Assembly: GCF_018494035.1 (NCBI RefSeq)
Contig: NZ_JABBFO010000005.1
Coordinates: forward strand, 1-64,000
Source of the DNA: Rosenbergiella australiborealis
Lineage (GTDB): Bacteria; Pseudomonadota; Gammaproteobacteria; Enterobacterales; Enterobacteriaceae
Direction: 5' to 3'
DNA length: 64,000 nt
In this document: piece by piece, positions 8,693 to 17,066 of the stretch
How the letters are laid out: each line of letters opens with the position of its first letter
Numbering within the stretch: position 1 is the first letter of the stretch
Notes under the pieces: model-generated
The model's input: only the letters and a program-made list of their open reading frames with translations
What the model was told of the DNA's origin: nothing
The model's database searches: none
Position numbers and translations under genes: made by a program

Positions 8693-8810
8693 CGCCCCAG
8701 TACTTCGAGCCATTAGGATGAACAAGCAAAAACATGTTACCGCTATCGGCAAGTTTATAAGGTTTTTCATCCGGTTTAGCTGCACGGGTTTTAGCGTCAG
8801 TGAGCGCCAT
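8693..8810 (-). pseudogene. Truncated tyrosine integrase (N-terminal fragment)
   Basis: The first 38 codons (MALTDAKTRAAKPDEKPYKL through NGSKYW) match the arm-binding N-terminus of P4-type tyrosine integrases and closely parallel the complete integrase at 15636-16886 (same MALTD, KP-KL-DS, NGSKYW pattern). After SKYW similarity ends; the core-binding and catalytic domains are missing. The start lies 195 bases from the tRNA-Phe-like att copy, almost the same distance as for the complete integrase. This is the integrase end of an older island that probably includes the T6SS genes. Confidence 0.8.
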
Positions 8811-8970
8811 TAGCGGTATCTCCTGATAGACAAGGGGTATATATTTTATCGAATCAGACTATATCCTCAGTTGTACCCTCGCAAGGGACTTGATGCAGGT
8901 TGAAGTTAATTGAGTTGGGTGGAGTTAAGGGATTGTAGAAGCGTTGATTTTGGCGGGCTTAGAATGCAAA

Positions 8971-8994
8971 AACGGACCTCTGTGGAGGTCCGTT
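8971..8994 (-). terminator. Perfect hairpin plus T-run beside att (tRNA-Phe-type terminator)
   Basis: 10-bp perfect inverted repeat (AACGGACCTC / GAGGTCCGTT) with a 4-base loop, followed on the minus strand by TTTTT. It has the same position and geometry relative to its att copy as the hairpin after tRNA-Phe at 17033-17056, so it probably is a copy of a tRNA-Phe terminator left by an earlier insertion. Confidence 0.7.
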
Positions 8995-9004
8995 AATATG
9001 AATT

Positions 9005-9019
9005 TGGTGCCCGAACTCG
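9005..9019 (-). repeat. att site: 15-bp copy of the tRNA-Phe 3' end
   Basis: TGGTGCCCGAACTCG is identical to the 3' end (including CCA) of the tRNA-Phe gene at 17067-17081, same orientation; identity ends at the next base. With the complete integrase beside the other copy, this marks the far end of the element between them. It also sits next to the truncated integrase, so it is the shared junction of two tandem islands. Confidence 0.85.
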
Positions 9020-9830
9020 CACCCGTAAAATATATTAAGAATATAATTATATTGATATTTTTTCATATAACTCTCTTTTGTACCATTAAATATACCATCA
9101 TATTATTATATTAATCGAGAAAAAAGCCAATTAAAAACAATTGGTTGTTGTCATTATCTTGTAACTATGTGACTTTAAATTATTTTTTATGACAACATCA
9201 TATTTTATTTGTGTTTTTATTTCTTGCATAATAAACAATTAGTTATGGAAACAAAATATTTTCTTTTATTGTTTGTGAATGTTTTCAAAAAAATAATCCT
9301 GAAGGGCACTACAAACCATTTTGCTTATTTTTAGTGTATTTACCATTTAAAACATTAAACGCCTCAGAATCGCATACAAAGCGTTTTAGGGCTATATATG
9401 AAAAAAATAACTGACAGTAAATAAAAGACTAGGTTTTTATCTGGCCTTTTTTATTGATGTCTTTTTCTAATTGATCATGGTGTTAAAAATATTTTTTATT
9501 TTTTATTGACAGGTTATATATAGAGATCTATAAACAATAAAGATACAAAAAAAGCCAACTTATTAAAGTTGACTTTTTAAGGACTAAAAAATTTCGACGA
9601 CTTTTTTAAGTCTTGTAATTAGTTAGAGGATTAACGTGATTACAAGTATAATAAAGCATTAAATAATCCTTTCATATTTGTCAAATCTAAATCTCAACTT
9701 TTTACAAGTATTTTAAATACCATTTCCAGAATCCTTTTAGTTCTCAAAAGCAATAACGTTAAACCTGTGTATCAGGTCTAAGAGTCTTTGGATATCATGT
9801 GTTAAAGACTGTTTTATTCTTAGGTTATTG
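9020..9830. other. Gene-free AT-rich stretch inside the mobile element
   Basis: No believable coding frame on either strand. A terminator-like hairpin at about 9552-9577 (AAAGCCAACTT / AAGTTGACTTT with short A and T runs on either side) and a looser inverted repeat near 9359-9390 (AAACGC / GCGTTT) are visible. Stops in all frames and extreme AT content suggest decayed DNA. Confidence 0.5.
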
Positions 9831-9832
9831 TA

Positions 9833-10133
9833 GGTGGCATATAAACGGGGGGAAGTCGGTAGCCACCAACTTGAAGCGTTCATCTAAAATCTATTAAGCG
9901 GTAGTGTAATTTTCTTTAGTAAAACGAGAAAATGCTTTAAATCATCATGATGTATCCGTAGGAGTCCGATGGGGTATCCCAGCGTCGGAAACGTGCTGGA
10001 ACTCAATAGCTACGGTGAGAATCGCCAACCTGCGAACCTAATAAAAAATATTACAATAGTATTTTTTTGCGGGGGATTAAGCTTGCAGAAAAACTAAGTT
10101 TTCCTGACGGAAAACTACTACGACTGAAAGTCG
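9833..10133 (+). ncRNA. Candidate structured RNA: a run of stem-loops in gene-free DNA
   Basis: This block is GC-richer than its surroundings and holds several perfect or near-perfect stems in order: GGTGGC/GCCACC (9833-9838 with 9862-9867), ATTTTCT/AGAAAAT (9909-9915 with 9927-9933), a compact GC-rich section at about 9958-10038 with short helices, an A/T hairpin near 10044-10068, AGTTTTCC/GGAAAACT with a 4-base loop (10097-10104 with 10109-10116) and CGACT/AGTCG with a GAA loop (10121-10125 with 10129-10133). It has no coding frame. The pattern resembles a large structured RNA of a mobile element (HEARO/omega RNA, intron or retron-like are possibilities); the class and even the strand are unproven. 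Confidence 0.35.
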
Positions 10134-10505
10134 CCATCTAAAACCCCAGAACCTAAGCTGATAAAATTCTAGTACTATTAGTACAAAAAATAAATAAAAG
10201 AACATGAAAAACCAGAACTGGGAAATATAAAATAGTAAGGTGACATTTCATGAGACACCGATAAAAAATAAGTTAAACTAGAACTGTAAAGAATAGAAAA
10301 ATCCCGCCACAATGATTTCTTAAAAAGAAAATAAATATAGATTTTTATCCTGCTATATTTTTTATTGAAAAAATCAGCAAGAGAATAAAATTTCTCGCTT
10401 TTCTTTTTAGCCATTGACTCTATGACGTGTAGCGTCATTAAATAATAGCTTAACGCTCTATGTGGAGTGATGTTAGTAAAATAAAAGTCAAATCTTCTTA
10501 CCGCT

Positions 10506-10932
10506 ACTTATAATCTTTACCATTTATAATCATTAAAGTAATAGCTATACTCATTATAATAATAAGCATAATCAAGCATTGCACATTCAATATTAAGATC
10601 AGGATATTTGAAACCCCAATCGAAAAACTCGGATACGTCATTTTCTCTTAATGATTACTGTAAGCATTAAAGATCAAACGCAGCATTGTATATGACAATA
10701 TTTTTATAATCTAAAAAAATAGTTGTTAGCTCATCCATATAGAAGGATAACTCTTTTTCATCCTTAAGCATCTCCACAGACATATGATGAATAGCTTCAG
10801 CGGTAGGTGTTATTTTTTCCTCTTTAGGTTTTATCTTGTGACTGAACAAAACAGAATCTTCATTATTAATTATTGCGAGCTCTATTACTTCACCATATAG
10901 ATCAGTTTTTTATGTATATAAAATAATACATC
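10506..10932 (-). pseudogene. 3'-5' exonuclease (DnaQ/ExoX-like) pseudogene
   Basis: The minus strand reads as a DEDD-type exonuclease broken several times. The clean part (10849-10670 and the codons just upstream) has DLYGEVIELAIIN, then ITPTAEAIHHMS and IVIYNAAFDL, the family's ExoII-like NxxFD motif. Right after AFDL come TAA and, four codons on, another TAA; the same frame then continues as SLRENDVSEFFDWG and CAMLDYAYYYNEY, typical of phage/plasmid exonucleases. The first motif region upstream needs a one-base frame change near 10905. Such genes occur in phages and mobilizable islands. It cannot make active enzyme as written. Confidence 0.65.
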
Positions 10933-10966
10933 CTTCATCCAATATTTTTTATACTTTTCAGATATC

Positions 10967-12300
10967 TCATTTATATTTAATGTGTCTATCATTTTGATCG
11001 TCCGCTTTTGGTTTATGTTTAGGTTCTTGTGATAGCATCTTTTTATGCTCCTGTTCAGCTTTAAGCATCATTTCTTTTTTGCTGTTCAGCTCAATACCGC
11101 TTTTATTTACATCATCAAAAAACTTCTTCAGCTTCGTATATTCATCTTCCTTGCGTTCTTCTGGTATAGGTTGGATATCATCCTCAACTGAATAATCATT
11201 ATCTAAATTTCTAGCAAAACAACCGCCTTTGCCACCACCTATTTTGTCTGCCTTTTCTATCTTCTTTATTCTTTTATTTATTTTCTTACCAATAGATTTT
11301 TTCTTGTACTCGTTATACATTATTTTAATGTTTAATATTAACTTACCAAAAGTACTATATTTGAGATCTATTATCTCTCCCACTTTATCAGCAGTTTTTA
11401 AAACTGCTTCTGGGGCGGGGTGTGTTTTTTTCAATAGTAGTTTTTTTTGGATTTTTATTTTATTTTTTTAGGAGTAAAGTTATTTAAAACTATCTCTTGT
11501 GGTAAAGACAAAACACTCCTTTTAGTCTCTTCAGCAATAATGAGCTGCAGATCTCTTCTGTCTTGTTGTACTTCACGTAAAGCCTTGCCTTCTTCTGTAT
11601 CTAACTTACTACGCCAAATATGCTGTATTGCTGGTCTGTCAAGACTTACAGCACGGGATAAAGCTTCTGCTTTTGCTTCCACAGTGGTAGCCATTTCAAA
11701 TTGTTCGATAGCTTCATCACGTTGCGCTGATAGTGTTCTGTGGTCAATCCTGACCTGATGATCAAGCTTTGCCAGATGAGTATTAGCAGTATCAGCCCAG
11801 CCTTTCCTCAACCCTTCAAGAAAATCATCATCGTTCCACGTTCTGCCTATAACGTTCTTTTTTGCAAACTCTAATTCTGATTTATCAACTTCTCTTGTAG
11901 TGCTCATCAAATGGGCATGAAAATTATTAATATCATCTATATGAATGGCGTAGTTTACAATCCTACCTTTGCTTGTCATATGGCTTTTAATGTAATCTTC
12001 AATCAATTTTTAATTTTTTTCTGGTGTTAGCTTATTTGGTAAAGCAATAATAAAAGACCGCGCCAAACGACTATTGGATCTATTTTCCTTTTTTTCAACT
12101 TCACTCCATAAATAAGACAGGTCAGAGAATTTTTCATCTGCCTTATCTGGAAGGATAACACCAGATTTATATACATCTTCGTTGCGATGACCATAACGCC
12201 ATTTTGAGCCATCACGGCTATTATCAAGATCAATACGGTTAATATATTCCGCATGAGTCACAGCATTATTTAAAAATTTTGTTCTTACTACAACCTACAT
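10967..12300 (-). pseudogene. MOBQ (MobA/MobL) relaxase pseudogene
   Basis: A relaxase nicks oriT and leads the strand in plasmid transfer. The minus strand from ATG 12300 has THAEYINR (the catalytic-Tyr motif, like ADYIQREGKY of RSF1010 MobA), LWSEVEKKENRSNSRLARSF, IALPNKLTPE, NFHAHLM (the metal-binding HxH motif), WADTANTHL and IDHRTLSAQ. Lesions: codon 2 is TAG (12295-12297); an in-frame TAA at 12010-12012 splits the catalytic domain between ALPNKL and the HxH motif; after the stop at 11455 a frame change near 11440 is needed to continue into the charged C-terminal part (11434-10967, Lys/Glu-rich, coiled-coil-like). Transfer function is lost. It faces away from oriT, as in RSF1010-like systems. 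Confidence 0.8.
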
Positions 12301-12380
12301 TGAAAAAAATATATATCCATATGAGCAATCCTTTTTTCTTTTAATTTTGACTTTTGTTTTTGCCTTTAACCTCGTAGAGA

Positions 12381-12420
12381 CCACTACAAACTTGCGAAGA
12401 AAAGTTTGTGTAAGTGGGCA
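12381..12420 (+). other. oriT of the RSF1010/MOBQ type
   Basis: An inverted repeat CAAACTT / AAGTTTG (12387-12393 with 12402-12408, 7 bp perfect, with outer CCACT / AGTGG pairing) encloses a loop containing CGAAGA and is followed at once by TAAGTG and GGC. The RSF1010/R1162 origin has the same plan: inverted repeat, CGAAGA loop, then TAAGTGCG at the nick. It lies in the intergenic region between the MOBQ relaxase (leftward) and the small accessory genes (rightward), where oriT is expected. The pattern is seen directly; equivalence rests on remembered RSF1010 sequence. Confidence 0.75.
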
Positions 12421-12570
12421 TTGATTTTTATTTTTATCCTCTCTTTAGATTGGCTTAAAATAAGAAATGTCGCTTTACTTATATTTATTTAATAACAGAA
12501 ATTAAGCCTTTTGACAAATGAGTGAAAATATATTACTGAATATTCATAAAACAAAAATAATGAGCTAACG

Positions 12571-12739
12571 ATGTTTATCATAAGTGCAATAATAATGTGT
12601 TTTTTATTTTTTTTATATTCTGGGTCGGTGCTTCATACATTGAAAAGAAAAATCATAGTGATGATATAAAGGTAGCTGGGTATCATTTTGATAAAATGAC
12701 CAAACAGGCTATTGCTAATGCCAGAAAGAAGGGGGTTTA
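12571..12739 (+). pseudogene. Small membrane protein of the mobilization module, frameshifted in a poly-T run
   Basis: ATG 12571 opens a hydrophobic start (MFIISAIIMCFLFF). After a run of eight T at 12607-12614 the coherent protein sequence is in another frame (FWVGASYIEKKNHSDDIKVAG to ANARKKGV and TAA at about 12737-12739). A one-base loss in the T-run would restore a single frame of about 55 codons with one membrane segment. Small membrane proteins beside mobilization genes are common in MOBQ plasmids. The homopolymer makes a sequencing error possible. Confidence 0.45.
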
Positions 12740-12742
12740 AAG

Positions 12743-13063
12743 TATGAGTAAAAAGATAGATAAAATAGAAAACAGAGTTCTGTATCATCAACAATAGCTT
12801 GCACAACTAAAAGCAAAGAAGAAAGAATAAATCAGCAAAAGCAAAGATGCTGAAAGAAGAAAAAAAGAGCAAGAGTTCTTATTGAAATGGGCACTAATAT
12901 TTGTAAAGTGCTTGGTATAAAATATTTAGAAATAGATGAGCATTTACCTTCTGTTATTGGTTATTTATATTTAAAAAAACAAAACTTAAAAAATAATATA
13001 TATGCTGATAGAGGTAATGAACTTTTAGACAACTGGAAAAATGGCGGCGACAGAAACGAGTAA
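12743..13063 (+). pseudogene. MobC/TraD-like mobilization accessory gene, broken
   Basis: ATG 12743 starts MSKKIDKIENRVLYHQQ, then a TAG (where Gln would fit) and LAQLKAKKKE, then TAA and a frame change; the last part reads KKKRARVLIEMGTNICKVLGI and runs to NGGDRNE and a stop near 13063. The RAR-LI-MG segment resembles the small conjugal transfer protein TraD/MobC-like family that accompanies MobA/MobL relaxases. It follows the membrane-protein frame by a few bases and diverges from the relaxase across oriT, as expected for this module. Function is lost. Confidence 0.5.
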
Positions 13064-13265
13064 AACTTGCTTTTACTCGTTTCTGGTGTCTATATATTAA
13101 ATAATTATAATATATACTTTTTCTGAGGTGGTCGATAAAATATTCAAAATATCATGCACTAAAACAAAAATAAAATAGGCATTGTGATTGTGTTTATATA
13201 GAATTATTTTGTCTATATTTTGTATGAAACTTATTCGGTTTTATACAAGAAGTACTTTATAACTC

Positions 13266-13322
13266 AGTGGGATGATATCGGGCCGGATGGCCCTAATAGG
13301 TCGTAGGTTCTTATCATCTCAC
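13266..13322. repeat. Nested inverted repeat after the R-M genes
   Basis: Outer arms GTGGGATGATA (13267-13277) and TATCATCTCAC (13312-13322) pair with one mismatch; an inner perfect hairpin GGGCC-GGAT-GGCCC lies at 13280-13293. It starts 30 bases past the restriction gene's stop. There is no T-run on either side, so it is not a standard terminator; a recombination or RNA-structure role is possible. The rest of 13064-13351 is AT-rich with no gene seen. Confidence 0.5.
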
Positions 13323-13351
13323 ATAGAAAAAGAATTTACACTCTTACTATG

Positions 13352-14227
13352 TTATATTATTACTGCATTTAAAAAATTTATTGCAGCGATACTTGATGAA
13401 AACTCTGCTTTTATATGGTCATCATTCATATAAACAACATATATTAAAAAATTATTGAATGCCAAATATCCTGTGGCGGAATTTTGTGTATTATAACTAG
13501 TAATAAAATCTTTTGCGTCGTTTAAACTATTAAATTCATAGTTATTTCCATAGAGTGGAGTTATAATTAATTTTTTCAAAGATTTACTTATTTTTCCTTC
13601 CAGTACATTAATAAAAGTGGATATACTATCTCTATTTGAATCAATAATTATTCTTTTAATGGTGAGAAGCTGCTCTTGGCTTATATTTTCAATTGCAGAA
13701 ACCTTTTGGCTAAGAAGAACTTCAGAAGTGCTCTCATCAAAAGACATGTCAATGCCAGATTGAGAAAAAGCAGACACTATCTTTATATAAGGGATATATA
13801 ACACATGAAAACCACAATTTGCCAGTTGCTTTAGTGAGGGTTCAGTAAACTCTCCAGCAAGTATAGCGCCTTTAAAAGGACATTCGATATAATATTTATC
13901 AGCAATTGGTAGAATAGCTCCTTGAATTTCCTGAGCTTTATTTTTGGAGTGTTTAGTGTATCTTCTCCACGCGGATTCAATGAATGCTACGGGTCTTCCT
14001 AATTGTGTAGATGATCCACCATATTCAAAAACGATATCCAAGTCATGAGTGCTTCCATAAGAGTCGGCCCAAGTTATTTTTTTACCCTTCCTTCCTTCTC
14101 GTGGTTGCCCAACAACATCCAAATACATGTTATGTCTATCTGCAACCCCCTGAAGTAGAGGGATGAAAATGCTTTCAAGCATATTGCCTAAAAGCTGTCC
14201 TAACTTATGTGATGGGGATGTAGCCAT
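13352..14227 (-). CDS. Putative type II restriction endonuclease (PD-(D/E)XK type)
   Basis: 291 residues, intact. Residues about 60-100 (HDLDIVFEYGG, then PVAFIESAWRRYTKHSKNKAQEI) look like a restriction nuclease core in which an Asp in the first segment and Glu of FIESAW serve as metal ligands; ESAWRR-KHS-KA is common in uncharacterised type II enzymes. It starts three bases after the upstream DNA methyltransferase, so the two form an operon in which the methylase is made first, the protective order. Base composition matches the AT-rich element. Role is inferred mainly from pairing; recognition sequence unknown. Confidence 0.65.
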   Translation of the reverse strand: MATSPSHKLGQLLGNMLESIFIPLLQGVADRHNMYLDVVGQPREGRKGKKITWADSYGSTHDLDIVFEYGGSSTQLGRPVAFIESAWRRYTKHSKNKAQEIQGAILPIADKYYIECPFKGAILAGEFTEPSLKQLANCGFHVLYIPYIKIVSAFSQSGIDMSFDESTSEVLLSQKVSAIENISQEQLLTIKRIIIDSNRDSISTFINVLEGKISKSLKKLIITPLYGNNYEFNSLNDAKDFITSYNTQNSATGYLAFNNFLIYVVYMNDDHIKAEFSSSIAAINFLNAVII

Positions 14228-14230
14228 TTT

Positions 14231-15493
14231 TTATCCTTTTATCCAAAGCCTACCTTCATGCAAAGGTACCGTATGTGTTCTATTTTTCCACTTAACGTTT
14301 CTATCTCTCAGTTTCTCAAAACTATACTCAGAGAAGCCAGCTGCAAGAGCTAAATCTCCTAACCATCGTTCTGCTGGAACATGAATTCCGTAAGGTGCTG
14401 AATCACCAATAACAAAGCAGATCTTTGACCCTTTATCCATATTATTTCGTAAATTTACCCATGTCTGCGCTAAGTCTAAAAAATATGCAGCAATCATAGT
14501 ATGGTATGTTTTTTTTCCACCTTTTGTGTGACGAATAACATCTAATTGCTTGGTGACGTCCGCTATTTCATCTTTAATTGGGGATAATAATGGATTGCTA
14601 ATGTATTCATCTAAGTCAATCTTATCGGCAGCAGAGTGTTGAGAACAAGATCTCATAAGAGATGGTCTTACAACTTCTTTCAGGTCTCCCCAGCCATTAA
14701 TTTCTCCCCAAAACATCATTTCTAATCGCGTAGCATCAGCATAATCGTAATTGTTTGGATATGGTGGTGATGATATGAGCAAATTACATTTTTCAGTTAG
14801 AAATGGACGTCTTACATCCTGATGTTCTATTTTAGAACAACTTTCCCATCCAGAAGAAACGGCATGCAACATATCAGACTTCATTAGTTCAAGCTTTCCT
14901 GAGAAAGCCTCGAAGGGATCAAGAACTTTTGATTTAGATTTATTTGGCAATACATATTGCCATTGTGCAGTGCCTACGTGACTACAAGCTCGAAGGATCG
15001 ATGTAATATTTAATCGAATTAGCTCCCAAACTGGTTCTGTAGTCGATAATTTTTCATAGGCTCTTTTCAAACGGTCCAGTTTTTCAAATGATTCAAGCGA
15101 ATAACATTTTCCAAGAAGGTTATCATTTTTATATCTATCAATTTTAGTGTCCGATTTAATAGACATCGCATAATTAAGAGTTGCTTTTCCTGCTTCATCA
15201 AAGTCTAGGATACTTGTATCCCATAACTGTTTTGCTTTAGCGATCCTTGCAATAAAAGGATGTCCTTCAAATCCATAAGACTTAACTTTTAATGAGTCAG
15301 CAGATATATTTGTGGTTCCTGAACCTGTAAACGGTTCAAGTACTATAGCTTTATTACCGGTTTCTTCTTGGTATTTTAAAATCTCAGAATTGACCCACTC
15401 AGCAGAAAAACCTGCTGAGTATCGAAACCAACGATGAACAGGCAGTTTCATATTATCTGTGAATGTTCCAGAGCGTGCTGTTTTTTTGAGCAT
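14231..15493 (-). CDS. DNA methyltransferase (N4-cytosine/N6-adenine type) of a type II R-M system
   Basis: 420 residues, intact. An N-terminal motif-X-like HRWFRYSAGFSAEWV (about 21-35) and motif I LEPFTGSGTT (about 52-61, AdoMet binding) come first; the catalytic motif IV SSPPYPNNYDYADATR lies at about 240-255. SPPY-type motifs are usual in N4-cytosine and some N6-adenine enzymes. The order X-I-IV with a long insert resembles site-specific methylases paired with type II nucleases. It is the promoter-proximal gene of the pair. The target sequence cannot be read from the protein. Confidence 0.85.
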   Translation of the reverse strand: MLKKTARSGTFTDNMKLPVHRWFRYSAGFSAEWVNSEILKYQEETGNKAIVLEPFTGSGTTNISADSLKVKSYGFEGHPFIARIAKAKQLWDTSILDFDEAGKATLNYAMSIKSDTKIDRYKNDNLLGKCYSLESFEKLDRLKRAYEKLSTTEPVWELIRLNITSILRACSHVGTAQWQYVLPNKSKSKVLDPFEAFSGKLELMKSDMLHAVSSGWESCSKIEHQDVRRPFLTEKCNLLISSPPYPNNYDYADATRLEMMFWGEINGWGDLKEVVRPSLMRSCSQHSAADKIDLDEYISNPLLSPIKDEIADVTKQLDVIRHTKGGKKTYHTMIAAYFLDLAQTWVNLRNNMDKGSKICFVIGDSAPYGIHVPAERWLGDLALAAGFSEYSFEKLRDRNVKWKNRTHTVPLHEGRLWIKG

Positions 15494-15635
15494 AGTAATT
15501 TACCAATCTAAACCAATATATCAAGTGCCTTTGATTGTACCTCAAAAGTACTTGGCTTTTAATGAAGTATTAAAATATAATAAAAACAAACCCTTACATT
15601 TTTAATATGTAAGGATATTATCTTTGTCTAATTTT

Positions 15636-16886
15636 CTATTTTCTATATACAAACTCAAACGGCCTAACCATACTTTTCCTGCTGGCATCAAGATATTCAG
15701 CCCACCACTTGAGCATCATCCTTCTCTCATCGAGATGTTGAGCGAGATGGATGTAAGCGGCACGAACGTTGTTACGCTCTTGATGGCTCATCTGCCGTTC
15801 AACAGCATCTTTTGACCATAATCCTGACTCAATCAAGACACTAAAAGCCATAGAACGGAAACCGTGACCGCAAACTTCTGTTTTGGTGTCATAGCCCATT
15901 TTTCGCAAAGCGTTGTTGATTCTGTTTTCACTCATAGGCTTATCTGCATAGTGATCGCCCGTAAAAATAATTTTCAGATCTTTGCTGAGATTCTGGATCT
16001 CTTTCAGAATAGCGACGGCTTGTCGGCTCAATGGGACAAGATGAGGCATTTTCTTCTTGGAGCCGCGGCTGGAGTGCTTCATACCCAATAACTCTTCCCG
16101 TTCGGCTGGAATGGTCCACAGCGCATTCCTGAAATCAATTTCAGACCAACGGGCAAAACGTAGTTCGCTGGAACGAACGAAAGTCAGCAGAGTTAGCTTA
16201 GCAGCAAGGCGGGTGAGCGGCCTTCCTCTGTAGCTCTCAATGCGGCTGAGAAGCTCTGTAATGCGTTCAAAAGGAAGAGCAGGGCGATGAACCCTTTTTG
16301 CTGTTGCAATGGCTCCTGCTAAATTCTGAGCAGGATTGCTCTCGATAATACTATTATGGACAGCATATCGCATGATGGCGGTGATACGTTGCTGGAGACG
16401 GGCAGCAATCTCAAGATGCCCGGATTTTTCAGCCGTTTTGATTGGCTGAAGCAGGTCGCGGGTTTTAAGGTCAGTAGTGTTGCGTTTGCCAAGAGCAGGG
16501 AACACATGGTTAGTAAGGCTATTGATCACTCTTTCAGCATGAGTTTCTGACCAGTTGATGTTGCTTGCATGCCAGTCTCTGGCAACGGATTCAAAAGCCA
16601 GTGCGCCGCTTTGTTCAACTTTATCGGATTTTTTCTTTTCCGATGGGTCAATACCAGCAGCAATTAATCTTCTGGCATCATCACGGCGATGACGTGCGTC
16701 AGCAAGTGATAGAGCGGGATAAACCACCAGAGCAAGTAGCTTTTGTTTTCCTGCAAAGCGGTATTGCAGACGCCAGTACTTGGAACCATTCCGATGAATC
16801 GGAATATGCATGCCGCTGCTATCTGTGAGCTTTACAGGCTTATCGGCGGGTTTGGCATTTCTTACTTTGACATCAGTGAGAGCCAT
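15636..16886 (-). CDS. Tyrosine integrase of the tRNA-Phe element
   Basis: 416 residues from the second of two adjacent ATGs, the normal length for P4-type integrases. Domains: DUF4102-like arm-binding N-terminus (about 1-90, MALTDVKVRNAKPADKP, NGSKYW), core-binding (about 100-190), catalytic (about 200-400) with the first Arg in SSELRFARWSEID, HGFR (the HxxR box), SHQERN and the nucleophile Tyr in RAAYIH. It catalyses recombination between the element's att and the 3' end of tRNA-Phe. The gene is complete and points away from the tRNA, which is 181 bases upstream. Confidence 0.93.
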   Translation of the reverse strand: MALTDVKVRNAKPADKPVKLTDSSGMHIPIHRNGSKYWRLQYRFAGKQKLLALVVYPALSLADARHRRDDARRLIAAGIDPSEKKKSDKVEQSGALAFESVARDWHASNINWSETHAERVINSLTNHVFPALGKRNTTDLKTRDLLQPIKTAEKSGHLEIAARLQQRITAIMRYAVHNSIIESNPAQNLAGAIATAKRVHRPALPFERITELLSRIESYRGRPLTRLAAKLTLLTFVRSSELRFARWSEIDFRNALWTIPAEREELLGMKHSSRGSKKKMPHLVPLSRQAVAILKEIQNLSKDLKIIFTGDHYADKPMSENRINNALRKMGYDTKTEVCGHGFRSMAFSVLIESGLWSKDAVERQMSHQERNNVRAAYIHLAQHLDERRMMLKWWAEYLDASRKSMVRPFEFVYRK

Positions 16887-17032
16887 CATTCACCCCCCTC
16901 TTTTGATGGTACAAAACGTATCGAACTAAAGATACCAACGAATATACCATCAAATGATAGCGCTTGCCGATGAGAGTCAGAGAGCGGTAGGAGAAGGCTT
17001 GAAGTCAATATTTTGTTGACTTTAAAAGGAAA

Positions 17033-17056
17033 AATGGACGTCAATCGACGTCCATT
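17033..17056 (-). terminator. Rho-independent terminator of tRNA-Phe
   Basis: Perfect 10-bp stem (AATGGACGTC / GACGTCCATT) with a 4-base loop, followed on the minus strand by TTTTTCC. It lies 10 bases past the tRNA's 3' end. Confidence 0.8.
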
Positions 17057-17066
17057 TATAGAATAG

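Noticed and set aside
9300..9400. Second oriT-like site sharing ACTACAAAC with the true oriT area
   Set aside because: It lacks the inverted repeat, the CGAAGA loop and the TAAGTG nick region; the shared nonamer is likely chance.
10178..10438. 86-codon minus-strand frame in AT-rich element DNA
   Set aside because: Composition is dominated by Phe, Tyr, Ser and Lys, no family is recognisable, and it sits among decayed genes; probably chance or a scrap.
5915..13063. Several in-frame stops fall where Gln would fit (tssC, relaxase, MobC-like gene, 8530 fragment), suggesting stop-codon reassignment
   Set aside because: Healthy core genes here end with TAG and TAA (dnaG, cca and dkgA end in TAG), and other lesions are frameshifts and deletions, so ordinary pseudogene decay explains it better.
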